Assembly: GCA_002084805.1 (NCBI GenBank)
Contig: NBMC01000003.1
Location: 62,001 to 126,000 of the forward strand
Direction: 5' to 3'
Source: Spirochaetaceae bacterium 4572_59
GTDB lineage: Bacteria > Spirochaetota > Spirochaetia > DSM-2461
DNA length: 64,000 bases
Shown: positions 19,635-29,479 of the stretch, one piece after another
How positions within the stretch are numbered: position 1 is the stretch's first letter
Layout: the number at the start of each line of letters is the position of its first letter
Made by a program: the position numbers and the translations under genes
Notes under the pieces: generated by a model
Seen by the model: the letters and a program-made list of their open reading frames with translations, nothing else
What the model was told of the DNA's origin: nothing
Database searches by the model: none

Positions 19635-20060
19635 ATGCTTCAGGAACTATGCATTTTAAAGGGTTTTTCAAAAGAGATAGCCGACAGTGCGATGAGTTCT
19701 CTTTCAGAAATATCGGGTGAAGAGACAAAAACCTCCTTTGCCCCCATGACAGACTCCATGCAGAACAGAAAAGTGGAAGATGTTCTGGAAGACCTGTTCA
19801 AGGGAATCCCGGGTGAGGGGAAGGCCCTGACTGAGGGGAAAAGGGTTGTTTTTATGGCTGTTCACTCAAAAGAGAGAGCCGTGGCGATCATGCGCTCCGT
19901 CAAATCCGTTTCGGTAAATCCTCATGAGATTATCTTTGCCATGGTCACTGAAACAGCTCTGAAGTGGACTGTAGGACACTATATTGATCATCTGGCAGAA
20001 GAGCATGAGTATATGAAGACCCATAATCCTGCTCAGGATCCGGATATGAAGAAAGTCTGA
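19635..20060 (+). CDS. DUF3783 domain protein
   Basis: The frame could start at a TTG (19608), but the ATG at 19635 has AAAGGA about 8 bases upstream and is preferred; 141 residues. The C-terminal half reads as DUF3783: EIIFAMVTETALKWTVGHYIDHLAEEHEYMK. The N-terminal half has a segment (VEDVLEDLFKG, then KRVVFMAVHSKERAVAIM) that may form a small alpha/beta domain. Function of the family is unknown. It is divergent from clpB and converges on the LVIVD lipoprotein gene without a gap. Confidence 0.8.
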   Translation: MLQELCILKGFSKEIADSAMSSLSEISGEETKTSFAPMTDSMQNRKVEDVLEDLFKGIPGEGKALTEGKRVVFMAVHSKERAVAIMRSVKSVSVNPHEIIFAMVTETALKWTVGHYIDHLAEEHEYMKTHNPAQDPDMKKV

Positions 20061-23000
20061 TTAGTCCTGCAGCCACTGGGGGATCAGAACATTGATAACA
20101 CCGATCCCGTCCATATCGGCATAAAACGCATAGGCCCCGGAAGGAGCCACATCTACCGCAAAAATATCTTCACAGTCTGAGACCTTCAAAGAGGAATACT
20201 GCTCATTAATCCGGTAAATTGAGATTCCCCGGTATCCTTCTGCCACATATAAAAGACTGCCGGAGAACTGCATACCCTCCGCTTCGGCAGTTTTAATTTC
20301 GCTTAGTAGAACAGGGTGCTCGGGATTTTTTATATCCAACAGAGAGATCCCGGTTTTGTGAAGGACATAGAGGACCGTCTCTTTTAGCAGCAGCTGTCTG
20401 ATTCCCCTATAATCCGACAGTCTTGCCAGTTCGATGGGAGAAGTCACATCTTCAGCATCCAGTATGATCAGGCCTTCCTCGTAATCTCCGGCAAACAAAT
20501 AGGATCCGTAGAAGGCAGCATCCCTCAGATCATTTGAATAATAGCGTTTCACCATTTTCAGAGAGAGTTCCCCCTGCTCCCTCTCCTTCAGAAAGAGGAG
20601 CCCGTCTCCGCTTGTTACGGCAAGCAGATACTCACCATAGGACAGCAAGCGCCGGGCCCGTCCAGAAACAGCTACGGCTGCAAGAGCTTCTGAATCGGAG
20701 GAGTTCCGGTCATAGACCTTTATCCCAGCAGGCCCATCAGCGATAAAGACAAGACCATCCTTTAAAAGGATATCCTCAGCGAACTCAGAAGGGAAGATCC
20801 TGATAAGAGATTCTTCCGACAAAGTACGGGGCTGGGAAACATCATACTGAGCAACCCCGCCTCTCCTGTCGGCAACCCAGAGATTGCTCCCCTCCAGAAG
20901 AAGACCGTAGGCCTTGCCGGCGGTAGACAGTGAAAGTTCATGCACGGACTGCCCGTAAAGATAGGTTCTAACTACCTTCAGCCCGGAAATATCGGCAATA
21001 AGGGCATAATCCTCCGCCATGGCAATGGATGAGGTATCATTTCCTGGAAAACTGCCAAAAAGCTGGGGTCTTTCCGGCAGAGAGATATCTACCGCTTTCA
21101 TCCCCCCGGTACCGTCGGCGATCATGGCATAATCCTCCCATAAACGAACCATTCGAGCATTGCTGCTACGGAAACGACTGAGCTCCTGCAGCCTACCACT
21201 GCTGTTTTCCTCCAGAATAATCATACCCTCTTCACCACAGGCCAAATAAAAACTGTTATCTCTGACAAAGACATCTAAAACAGGAGTACTGTCATAATTC
21301 TCTATGAGTATGGGAGATGAGAGAATGGAAACATCCAGGACTTTAAGGCCCTGACTGCCGCTTGCCACATAGAGTTTCTGTCCTTTTAAAGCCAGCTGAT
21401 AAGCCGGAAAATCCCGAAATGAACTGATTCGCCGCGCTTCCTGCCGCCTGGAAATATCAAAAATCTGTAATCCCCGCTCTCCATCCGCCACAAACACAGT
21501 ATTTCCCTGACCGATAATCCCGCTGGCATCGTCAGTCACACGGGTGAGAACCGTAAATGGACGGGTGGGCTCTGAAATATTTACGAGAGAAAATCCCCGG
21601 GATCCCGAAGCCAGATAGGCATATTCACCCTCAATATAGACATCTTTCACACCCTTCATATCCAGATGTCCAATCTCTTCCGGTTTCTGCGGGGTGGAGA
21701 CATCCATAATATAAAAACCTGTATCCCCTGCAGCCACATAGGCATACTCCCCTTCCACGGTCAGCCGGATAGGCGTGATATTTCTGTAATGAGAGGACAT
21801 GGTGATTTTTTCAGAGGGCGCTTCCAGTGCTGCCGCCGGGACCTCGTAGCTCAGAGGACCAGTGATTGCTGAAGGTTCGATCCTATAATAATAATTCCGC
21901 CCGAATTCTACAGCGGCATCCACGTACTCGGATCCTTCCACATGATCATCCAGAAGGGTAAAATCTTTTTCGTTCTCCTCCCGCCGATAGAGCCGGAATG
22001 CAGAGGCCCCCGGTATGGACTTCCATTTCAGAAGGATCTGTTCAAACCTGCCTTCTGCGGTCAATTCGAGGGTTCCCGGAGCCAGAGGCACAGCCTCTAC
22101 CACATCGGACCAGTAAACACCAGCCTCAGAATCGACTCTGAGCCGGGCCCTGTAATGACTTCCATTTTGAACTCCCGACAGGGTCAGAGGTGATTTGACC
22201 GCAGGGAAACTGTTCCCCATGGAGTTATCCGAGGGAATAGAGCCATCATCTGTTAGAAAAACAGTCTGCTCAAGGCTTCCCGGAACGGGATCCCAATCCA
22301 GGAGAATCCGCCCGTCCTGAGCTTTTATGGTAAATGAAGGGATATCGCTTGTTCCCGGAGAGAGATCGATATCCAGGGTTCCCACAGAAGCGTTATTACC
22401 TTCCGCTTCCAGATACAGGGACTGCCGGCCGCTCCGCTCTGCCATATCCAGGGCAAAGGTAAAAACATTTAATGAGTCGATTTCGACAAGACCCGTAAGG
22501 ACAGGGTCTACGCTGTCCCGATCCCGGGAGATAAGACGGTAGGAGAAAGATTTAATTCCTTCCAGCTCCTCGATTCCTTTATATAGATCCCTAATGTTTC
22601 CCTTCACGCCCAGCATGCTGCCGAATTGACCGTCTGCGGCGGGATAATCCAGTGTAATCCGGGGAGCCTGGTTACCATCATTCAGAAGGATTGTCTGCGT
22701 TTCCGAAACTCCGGCAAAATCTTCCACTTTCAGGATCAGAGAATGTTCCCCTTCCAGGCCACTTGTAAAGATATCCAGTTCAAAAGAGCCGTCTTCTTCC
22801 ATAAAGACGCTGTTGTCATAGTCTCCCAGAGCATCGATCCGCCAGCTTAAGGTTTTAACGCCGCGAATTTCTTCGGGGGCTTCCGGCTGAGGAGAACACT
22901 GCCCTTTCAGGAGGATGCTGGAACGGTAGTAGGAGTTATCCAAGGGGCTTGCAAGCACAAGAATCGGGCCGGGCCAGCCCGGTTCTATAGCGACTTCAGG

Positions 23001-23720
23001 TTCTATAGCGACTTCAGGTTCTATAGCGACTTCAGGTTCTATAGCGACTTCAGGTTCTATAGCGACTTCAGGTTCTATGAAAACCTCAGAAATGACATCA
23101 GTTTCAGGGGACGCCGGAGTCTCCGGTTCAAGCTCCGGGATGACCTTCACCTTCGGCTTGTTATCTTCAAGAATAGCAATGATGGGATCGGCAGCTTCCG
23201 TATCCGGAGGAAGAGGTGGATCCGTCTTCTCCAGGGGAGGCGCCACGATTTTTTCCTTTTTATCCGGAACAACAGCCAACGCCATATCCTTTTGAATAAC
23301 AACAGGCTCCTTATCTTCTTCTCCCAGAGGATAGGACAATGGTATCATCGGTAGAGGAATATTGGCGGCAATAAGAGTCCTTTCCTCCAGGGCAAACTCA
23401 TGGGGTACCGCATGAAAGGTTTTTTTATGATAGGGAATCAACAGAGTCAGTTCGAATGCTTCCTCTTCCTGAAGAAGCTCAGACACAGGAACAATCTTTT
23501 CGGCTGGAGCAGTTTCCGTCCGGGCCTCTGGGAGATCCGGAAGTTCCGATAGCTCAAGGAACGGAGAGACCTCCTGCTTTTCCGGAAGAACCATCTCATT
23601 GATCTCTTCTGCCACAGGGAAAACAGTGGTAGTAGATTCTTTTTCCCGACAGGAAATCAGCAAAATCAAAGCTCCCGAAAGGGCCAGATATTTTTTAGAA
23701 ACCAGAGCTCTTTTTTTCAC
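20061..23720 (-). CDS. LVIVD-repeat beta-propeller lipoprotein with Pro/Glu hexapeptide repeat
   Basis: A 1219-residue lipoprotein; the signal peptide ends LILLISC (Cys24). Residues 25-230 are acidic, Pro-rich and low in complexity. Residues about 217-247 are a tandem hexapeptide (IEPEVA) encoded by an 18-bp DNA repeat. Residues 250-470 look Ig-like, and 480-650 Fn3-like (SLEQTVFLTDD; FRLYRREENEKDF). From about 655 to the end there are many LVIVD-type repeats (YAYVAAGDTGFYIMDVSTPQ, VFVADGERGLQIFDIS), which build a propeller. The acidic region may act as a flexible stalk lifting the propeller off the membrane. It is the last gene of a three-gene operon and overlaps the preceding gene by four bases. 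Confidence 0.82.
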   Translation of the reverse strand: MKKRALVSKKYLALSGALILLISCREKESTTTVFPVAEEINEMVLPEKQEVSPFLELSELPDLPEARTETAPAEKIVPVSELLQEEEAFELTLLIPYHKKTFHAVPHEFALEERTLIAANIPLPMIPLSYPLGEEDKEPVVIQKDMALAVVPDKKEKIVAPPLEKTDPPLPPDTEAADPIIAILEDNKPKVKVIPELEPETPASPETDVISEVFIEPEVAIEPEVAIEPEVAIEPEVAIEPEVAIEPGWPGPILVLASPLDNSYYRSSILLKGQCSPQPEAPEEIRGVKTLSWRIDALGDYDNSVFMEEDGSFELDIFTSGLEGEHSLILKVEDFAGVSETQTILLNDGNQAPRITLDYPAADGQFGSMLGVKGNIRDLYKGIEELEGIKSFSYRLISRDRDSVDPVLTGLVEIDSLNVFTFALDMAERSGRQSLYLEAEGNNASVGTLDIDLSPGTSDIPSFTIKAQDGRILLDWDPVPGSLEQTVFLTDDGSIPSDNSMGNSFPAVKSPLTLSGVQNGSHYRARLRVDSEAGVYWSDVVEAVPLAPGTLELTAEGRFEQILLKWKSIPGASAFRLYRREENEKDFTLLDDHVEGSEYVDAAVEFGRNYYYRIEPSAITGPLSYEVPAAALEAPSEKITMSSHYRNITPIRLTVEGEYAYVAAGDTGFYIMDVSTPQKPEEIGHLDMKGVKDVYIEGEYAYLASGSRGFSLVNISEPTRPFTVLTRVTDDASGIIGQGNTVFVADGERGLQIFDISRRQEARRISSFRDFPAYQLALKGQKLYVASGSQGLKVLDVSILSSPILIENYDSTPVLDVFVRDNSFYLACGEEGMIILEENSSGRLQELSRFRSSNARMVRLWEDYAMIADGTGGMKAVDISLPERPQLFGSFPGNDTSSIAMAEDYALIADISGLKVVRTYLYGQSVHELSLSTAGKAYGLLLEGSNLWVADRRGGVAQYDVSQPRTLSEESLIRIFPSEFAEDILLKDGLVFIADGPAGIKVYDRNSSDSEALAAVAVSGRARRLLSYGEYLLAVTSGDGLLFLKEREQGELSLKMVKRYYSNDLRDAAFYGSYLFAGDYEEGLIILDAEDVTSPIELARLSDYRGIRQLLLKETVLYVLHKTGISLLDIKNPEHPVLLSEIKTAEAEGMQFSGSLLYVAEGYRGISIYRINEQYSSLKVSDCEDIFAVDVAPSGAYAFYADMDGIGVINVLIPQWLQD
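22981..23079. repeat. 18-bp tandem repeat, five perfect copies plus a partial sixth
   Basis: GGTTCTATAGCGACTTCA is repeated five times without change from 22981 to 23070; a sixth copy diverges after about 9 bases. It lies inside the LVIVD lipoprotein gene and encodes a hexapeptide repeat (Glu-Pro-Glu-Val-Ala-Ile). The unit is a multiple of three, so gain or loss of copies keeps the frame and would change stalk length only. The identity of the copies points to recent or continuing slippage or recombination. Confidence 0.95.
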
Positions 23721-26700
23721 CTGTCGGACCTTTGAAGACGTTTAATTCCCCAGATAAACCCGGCAGTTAGTAGAAGAATCAGAACTCCCAGTACTGCCTG
23801 CAGCAGAATATATCTGTAAGATGCGGAAGAGACCTCAACAATTTCAATCTCAGCCTTACCAAGGCTTATGGGCTTTTCGAAGGCCATAGGCAGGGGGCTC
23901 GTATAAACAATAAGTTCTTCCACCACAGGAAACTCCGGTGTCATAAGCAGTTCCATTGCCTCCAACCTTGCCCTGGACATGGGTGGGTGGCGCAGACGGT
24001 CCAGAGCGGCTTCCTGCTTCAGACGATTTTCTTCTACCTGCGCCATGAATAAAGCCCTTTCCCTGTCTGGAAAGCTTCTTTGAATCTGAGGGATCCTTAC
24101 CGAAGAAATCTGTAAATGGAGTGGGTCATTTAAAAGAACCTGCTTTTCTTCGATATTAACCATCGGCTGTTCAATAGGGATTTGTTTCAATTGAAAAACA
24201 TCATCTCTAAAAGTTAATATATCTTCTATAGGATCATCAGGAGTCGGCAGGACCTCTCTCTCAAACTTTAATCTATTGATAGAACGATTAGATCTGGTAC
24301 GGGACGATCTCGTCTCATCTTCGACCTCGTTCTCATAAGGATTATACGAAACAGGGATATACAATCCTGTCTGAGAATCTACAGTAATAGAAGCTTGATA
24401 ATCGAATTGTATGGAGTCCAGATTTTTACTGTTATCAGATTTCCGGACCCGGTTTCCCGCTTCATCAGTATAGGAGGAACCTACATTCAGGATAAAATCA
24501 TCCCCCGTAGGAAAACTGACAAAAGTAGATTCTGAATCATCATATTGAATGATCTCCAGATCACCATCAGCCTGCAGTTTCCCCTTTATCAAGTAGGACA
24601 GGGAGGAATGGGCATCAAAATTGATATCTGCTGCAAGGTCCTGAAAATCACCCTCTATGCCGGTGCCCGCCAGGACTGGAGAGCCGTGGGCTTCGTCCAG
24701 ATCAATGACCAGCGTGTCATAGGTGGTACTGCTTATAGTTTCATCTCCTGTTTTTACCATACCAGTCATGGCCAGGATCGGTGCATCATACTCTGTTGTA
24801 AGAGCAAAGGAATCTTCATAGCTGCCAGAACTCCTGTTACCGGCTTCATCATAAACCGTGGCTTTGATGGTATGACTATTCTCTATAAGCCCGGCATCCG
24901 AGCTTATGGTCTTGCCGGTTCCCCCCGTACTGTAGAGAGCCCTCTGGATTTCATGGGGAGACTCTCTGTTGGACTCAAGAAGAATATAGCTGGGATCTTC
25001 AAAACCAGCTGTTGTTAAGTCAAAACTAAATGTCAGAGCACCTGTTTCGGCAGTTTTATTATCCCCGGGATTCCCCAGATCCGAAGAGGAATCGAGAGCC
25101 AGATTACTGATATTGGTCACAGGTTTCGTATAATCAAGAACTACATTGCTTAGGATTTTGGTCGATCCGGATGAGTTCCCGAATATGTCAAATAGCTCAG
25201 CAGTAAAGTTGTGGGTATATTCAGACAATCCGCTTGTTGATGTAAGGGAAGTACTGGTTGTACTGATTGCCAATTCCGAGGATAAATCAGAGAAGCTTTC
25301 CTTATCCGAAGTGAGTTCTACATAGGATAGCTCATTAACTCCTGTCAGATCGAAATCAAATTGGATCTGGTTCTTATTCGTCACATTATCCGTATCACTG
25401 AAACCTGTATCATCAGAAGCATTCAGATCAATGGAGTCCAGAGTTCCTGTCGGTGCCGTATAGTCTGTAATGACTGTTATAGGACCGTCTGTATCATCTT
25501 CATTCCCGTAAACATCATACAGATAGGCCGTAATGGAATGATTTCCTGCAGAGAGAGCGCTATCCACTACAGAGTCCCATGAATCAACATTTTTATATGA
25601 AGCTATGGTGGAATCCAGACTTGAAACCAGTGAGAGATAGAGTGTCTCCGTATGAGAAGATACGGTAATATCAAATTTCAAAGAAGCATTTTTGGCAGTT
25701 TTGCCATCACTGCTGCTCAGCCCCCAGTCATCGGCCGCCGTTAAAGAGAAGGACGAAATTGTCTCATTCGGCGCTGTATTATCCACATCGATACTGCAGG
25801 ACCCGGAAATCCCGGTTCTTTCATTTCCGGCAGTATCGTAAAGTTTGACCGAAATATTATGAGCTTCTGTACTGAACCCATTTGTTGTGGTGATTGTTTG
25901 CCCGGCTCCTCCCGCAGAAAGGATTTTAGTCGCTCTAATGGTAGAGTTCTCATTCGAATACATTTCCATGTAGCCCGGTTCTTCATAATTGTCCACAGAA
26001 AATGAAAAGGTCAAAGGAGTGGTAAGTCTGGTGAACCCGTCGCTGTCTGAATATCCTGTATCAGAGGAAGCGGTCAGGGTAAGAGATGTGATATCTGTAT
26101 TAACCGGAACAGTCGTGTCAACTTCAAGAGGTAAAGAGACAGGTAAAGAAGCAGATGGATTCCCTGCCAGATCGTAAATGCGGGAGGATACAGTATGACC
26201 CTCTTCGACCAGGCCTCTGTCTGTCGTAAGACTTTTTACACCTGTACTTGTAACAACGGTTCTATCCAGGAAGGAAGATTCCATACTACTGAAGATTTCA
26301 ATATAAAGATTATCGTCAGAGGCTCGTCGCTCATTGGCATCAAAAGCCGAAACATTTACATCAAACACAAGAGGATCTGACACATTTGTAATATTATCCG
26401 CATTGTTAACACCTGAATCATAAGCAGAGCGGAGATCGATAGAATCCACAGCGGAGAGTACCGGTGCTGTGGAATCGATGATAAGGATCATGGATTGCTC
26501 TGAGGACTCGTTGCCTGCGGTATCTACAGATATTACAAAAACAGTAAGAGTATCTTCATCGGTACCTGAAATAAGATCGGCATCTACGGACCAGTCACCT
26601 GAAACTTCATTACCCGAAAGCCCGGCGAGTCCTGAGACAGCTGTCGATCCATCGGAATGCAAACCTCTTAGAACTACCCCGTAGGAGTCATCATCAGTCA

Positions 26701-29479
26701 TTGTCCCGGTAAAAGTCAGATTACTGTACTTATTTGTAATTCCATCAATGTCCGAATATCCCTCATCATCTGAGGAATCCAGAACAATGGTGGGATTATT
26801 GGTATTAACTGTATCCCGCTCAACCTCAAAGATGACAGAACCTGAAGATTCATTTCCTGCAATATCCACAGCTCGGGCTTCCATAGAGTAAGTTTTATCT
26901 CCACTGTCGAGACTGATAAGCTTCGTCCAGTTCCCCAAACCATCCGCCACCGTATAGCTCTCCGCCACACTATCCTTATAGAGAACGATATAAGCTCCGG
27001 CATCAGTCACACCATCAATATTAATTGCTGTAATATTGGTAATATTATCCGCATCTCCTCCTGCTAATCCTGAACGGCTGGAATCATCAGATGTTCTCAG
27101 ATCAATAGATAGCGGATCAGTAGGAAGTATCGTCCACACCTTAAGTGTAAATGTTGGAGAATCGGCTGAAATATTACCGGCCTGATCCACCGTTCTGGCG
27201 ACAACCGTATGGGATCCATGATTTAAGGTCCCCCCCAGATCTCCCGACCAGTTGCCTCCGGTAGCGGTGACTGAAAAATCAGCTGTTGGGCTCCCATCAA
27301 GGAAAATACTGACCAGCGAATCCGCTTCAGCCGTACCAAAAACAGTCAGTTCTGAATTATTTTTTGTTGTACCATCATTTGCACCACCGCCATAACCGGC
27401 CAAAGTCGTATCGTCATCCAAATGAAGTGATGGTTGCGAAGGAGCTACAGGAGGCAGGCTGTCATAATTCACACCACTATCCCAGCTGGTCAGGGTAGCC
27501 GTATTACCGGCCTTGTCTTTTACAGTCAGATTCAAAAGCATATCAGCATTGGCAATATTGAGGGTCGTCGGGGTAACTGACGCATCAAACTCAGTATCAC
27601 TGACTCTTGTAACACTTGTATCACTGTATCCATATAGTGTAAGCGACAGCGGAATATCCAAATCACGGTCCGAAAGGACAGAAATATCGACAGCCTGACC
27701 ACTGGCAGCCCAATTTGCCGAACCAACGGATGAACTGACCGAGACCTGAACGTTTTTGATTCCGTTCAAGTCTGCAAAAACAGGATTTCCACTATAATAC
27801 ATGACCCTGGGAAAATCATCTGGAGTCTGAACAATTTCATTATAATTACCTAACCGATCCTCGACTTTAATTGAATAAGGTAAATAGTCATCACTTAATC
27901 CGGCCTCAACCCAGTTATTATTTGAAACAGAGGAAAAACTCCCGTTCAATGTTGTAACAGGAGAAGAATCATTTCCGATTTCAACAACGGGAACCAAATC
28001 ACTAACTGCAGATACAGTATCTGTAGCTGTAAATTCCAGGGTCAGAGTCCTGTCATCATTGGCATAACTACCATCTCCATAATCACTTTTAAAAGAATTA
28101 ATAGTAATCACCGGTCCTGTAATATCTTCAATCATCAATTTCTTCGGCCGGGTTTCAAAATCATCATCGTTAAAAGCATATATAATGACATTAAGATCGC
28201 TTCCACCTATATCTTTAAAATACACATCATCAGTCGTAATATCAGTAGTATCATTATTATCTACAATATCATCAAAATGAGTGCTGATATCGATATAAAA
28301 CTCATTTGTTGCAATATTATATTCCGACGCAGAATTAAAAGCATCCTCTGCCGTCCCGGGAGAGACATCTATCTTTTCGGTAGAGTATACGCCCGTAGTA
28401 TCAATAATTTGATATTTAAAACTCTTCAGATCAGAGATCCCACCATTGATATATCCCTGAATAATATCACCCTTACCAGTTCCTGAACTGTAGTAAAAAT
28501 CATCCGAATAAGTCGGGGGTTCTATAACAACCTCCGGACCTGAATCATCTGAAAAAGCATTTATCGTATCTGTTGTGGTATGTCCGTTTTTATCACTTAC
28601 TATAATTTCGAAAGGAAGAACCGAACCCGCTCCAAAGGGGATTTCAATATCTGTAGTGAAAGTTCTTGTGGATGGGTTATAGATAAATAAATCGGGGTAG
28701 GCGACCCCCTCGTTCAATCGTTCATATCTGTTGGAAGAACTATTATAATAGAGAAGAGTCTCCCCCGTATCCACATCCACATAAGTTGCCGTTTCATCAA
28801 GCTCCAGGATTCCATTCCAGGATTTTCCCAGGACTTCCCAACTGATACTGGTTACCTGATCCGCAATAACCTTATTCTCTATGGAGTTACCAAGAGTTCC
28901 GCTTAATCGAACAGTTGTATCTTCGGTATAACTTCTATCTCCTCCGGAGGATAAATCTGTAATGGAAAAATTCAGCCAGGGACCCGTATTATCAGTCAAA
29001 GTTATTTTCTCAGAAGATGAGTTACCGTTCCTGTCTTCAGCCATAACAGTAATGGAGACAAGACCGCTGATAGTATTCGGTTGAATGGTTGAAAATGAGA
29101 ATGATACCTCACCGCTCTCACTATCATAAAGAATCTCATCCGGGCCGTAGGAGGGATTTTGAGACAGGGAACCATCCGTATTGATATCCACACGACCGCC
29201 ACGAAAGTCATCATTGGAAAGATCGAAAGAAATATAGGACAAATCTCCCTTGTTATCATTTTCCGCTTCTGCATCATCCTGAATTTTCAGAGAAAAATCC
29301 ACGGAAGAGTAATAAATCGAGCTCTCTCCTGGAGTACTGATTGTAATAATGGGAGCCAATTCATCCAGTGCCGCCACCACATCATCTTCAGTCAAAGGCT
29401 GGGGACAGGATGTCAAATTCAACATCAAAACTACAGAAAAAAATAATATCAGTGTAAAAAATATGAATTTCATAATCAT
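23717..29479 (-). CDS. Giant Ig-like repeat lipoprotein with C-terminal membrane segment
   Basis: A 1920-residue protein. It has a lipoprotein signal (VVLMLNLTSC, Cys25, followed by Pro-Gln-Pro). About 1500 residues follow of Ser/Asp/Thr-rich bacterial Ig-like repeats, roughly 80-100 residues each, many carrying 'DTAGNESS', 'DLAGNPS' or 'D..DNVTN' signatures. Residues about 1650-1880 are different: charged and Arg/Glu-rich. Residues about 1891-1911 form a single hydrophobic segment followed by KRLQRSDR. A lipid anchor at one end and a membrane helix at the other is unusual. The first ATG overlaps the upstream stop (ATGA); the third codon is also ATG. Middle gene of the envelope operon; probably an adhesin or structural protein. 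Confidence 0.82.
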   Translation of the reverse strand: MIMKFIFFTLILFFSVVLMLNLTSCPQPLTEDDVVAALDELAPIITISTPGESSIYYSSVDFSLKIQDDAEAENDNKGDLSYISFDLSNDDFRGGRVDINTDGSLSQNPSYGPDEILYDSESGEVSFSFSTIQPNTISGLVSITVMAEDRNGNSSSEKITLTDNTGPWLNFSITDLSSGGDRSYTEDTTVRLSGTLGNSIENKVIADQVTSISWEVLGKSWNGILELDETATYVDVDTGETLLYYNSSSNRYERLNEGVAYPDLFIYNPSTRTFTTDIEIPFGAGSVLPFEIIVSDKNGHTTTDTINAFSDDSGPEVVIEPPTYSDDFYYSSGTGKGDIIQGYINGGISDLKSFKYQIIDTTGVYSTEKIDVSPGTAEDAFNSASEYNIATNEFYIDISTHFDDIVDNNDTTDITTDDVYFKDIGGSDLNVIIYAFNDDDFETRPKKLMIEDITGPVITINSFKSDYGDGSYANDDRTLTLEFTATDTVSAVSDLVPVVEIGNDSSPVTTLNGSFSSVSNNNWVEAGLSDDYLPYSIKVEDRLGNYNEIVQTPDDFPRVMYYSGNPVFADLNGIKNVQVSVSSSVGSANWAASGQAVDISVLSDRDLDIPLSLTLYGYSDTSVTRVSDTEFDASVTPTTLNIANADMLLNLTVKDKAGNTATLTSWDSGVNYDSLPPVAPSQPSLHLDDDTTLAGYGGGANDGTTKNNSELTVFGTAEADSLVSIFLDGSPTADFSVTATGGNWSGDLGGTLNHGSHTVVARTVDQAGNISADSPTFTLKVWTILPTDPLSIDLRTSDDSSRSGLAGGDADNITNITAINIDGVTDAGAYIVLYKDSVAESYTVADGLGNWTKLISLDSGDKTYSMEARAVDIAGNESSGSVIFEVERDTVNTNNPTIVLDSSDDEGYSDIDGITNKYSNLTFTGTMTDDDSYGVVLRGLHSDGSTAVSGLAGLSGNEVSGDWSVDADLISGTDEDTLTVFVISVDTAGNESSEQSMILIIDSTAPVLSAVDSIDLRSAYDSGVNNADNITNVSDPLVFDVNVSAFDANERRASDDNLYIEIFSSMESSFLDRTVVTSTGVKSLTTDRGLVEEGHTVSSRIYDLAGNPSASLPVSLPLEVDTTVPVNTDITSLTLTASSDTGYSDSDGFTRLTTPLTFSFSVDNYEEPGYMEMYSNENSTIRATKILSAGGAGQTITTTNGFSTEAHNISVKLYDTAGNERTGISGSCSIDVDNTAPNETISSFSLTAADDWGLSSSDGKTAKNASLKFDITVSSHTETLYLSLVSSLDSTIASYKNVDSWDSVVDSALSAGNHSITAYLYDVYGNEDDTDGPITVITDYTAPTGTLDSIDLNASDDTGFSDTDNVTNKNQIQFDFDLTGVNELSYVELTSDKESFSDLSSELAISTTSTSLTSTSGLSEYTHNFTAELFDIFGNSSGSTKILSNVVLDYTKPVTNISNLALDSSSDLGNPGDNKTAETGALTFSFDLTTAGFEDPSYILLESNRESPHEIQRALYSTGGTGKTISSDAGLIENSHTIKATVYDEAGNRSSGSYEDSFALTTEYDAPILAMTGMVKTGDETISSTTYDTLVIDLDEAHGSPVLAGTGIEGDFQDLAADINFDAHSSLSYLIKGKLQADGDLEIIQYDDSESTFVSFPTGDDFILNVGSSYTDEAGNRVRKSDNSKNLDSIQFDYQASITVDSQTGLYIPVSYNPYENEVEDETRSSRTRSNRSINRLKFEREVLPTPDDPIEDILTFRDDVFQLKQIPIEQPMVNIEEKQVLLNDPLHLQISSVRIPQIQRSFPDRERALFMAQVEENRLKQEAALDRLRHPPMSRARLEAMELLMTPEFPVVEELIVYTSPLPMAFEKPISLGKAEIEIVEVSSASYRYILLQAVLGVLILLLTAGFIWGIKRLQRSDR

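Noticed and set aside
22981-23088. Regular repeats that could be mistaken for a CRISPR array
   Set aside because: The 18-bp units are contiguous, have no spacers and encode an in-frame hexapeptide in a lipoprotein gene.
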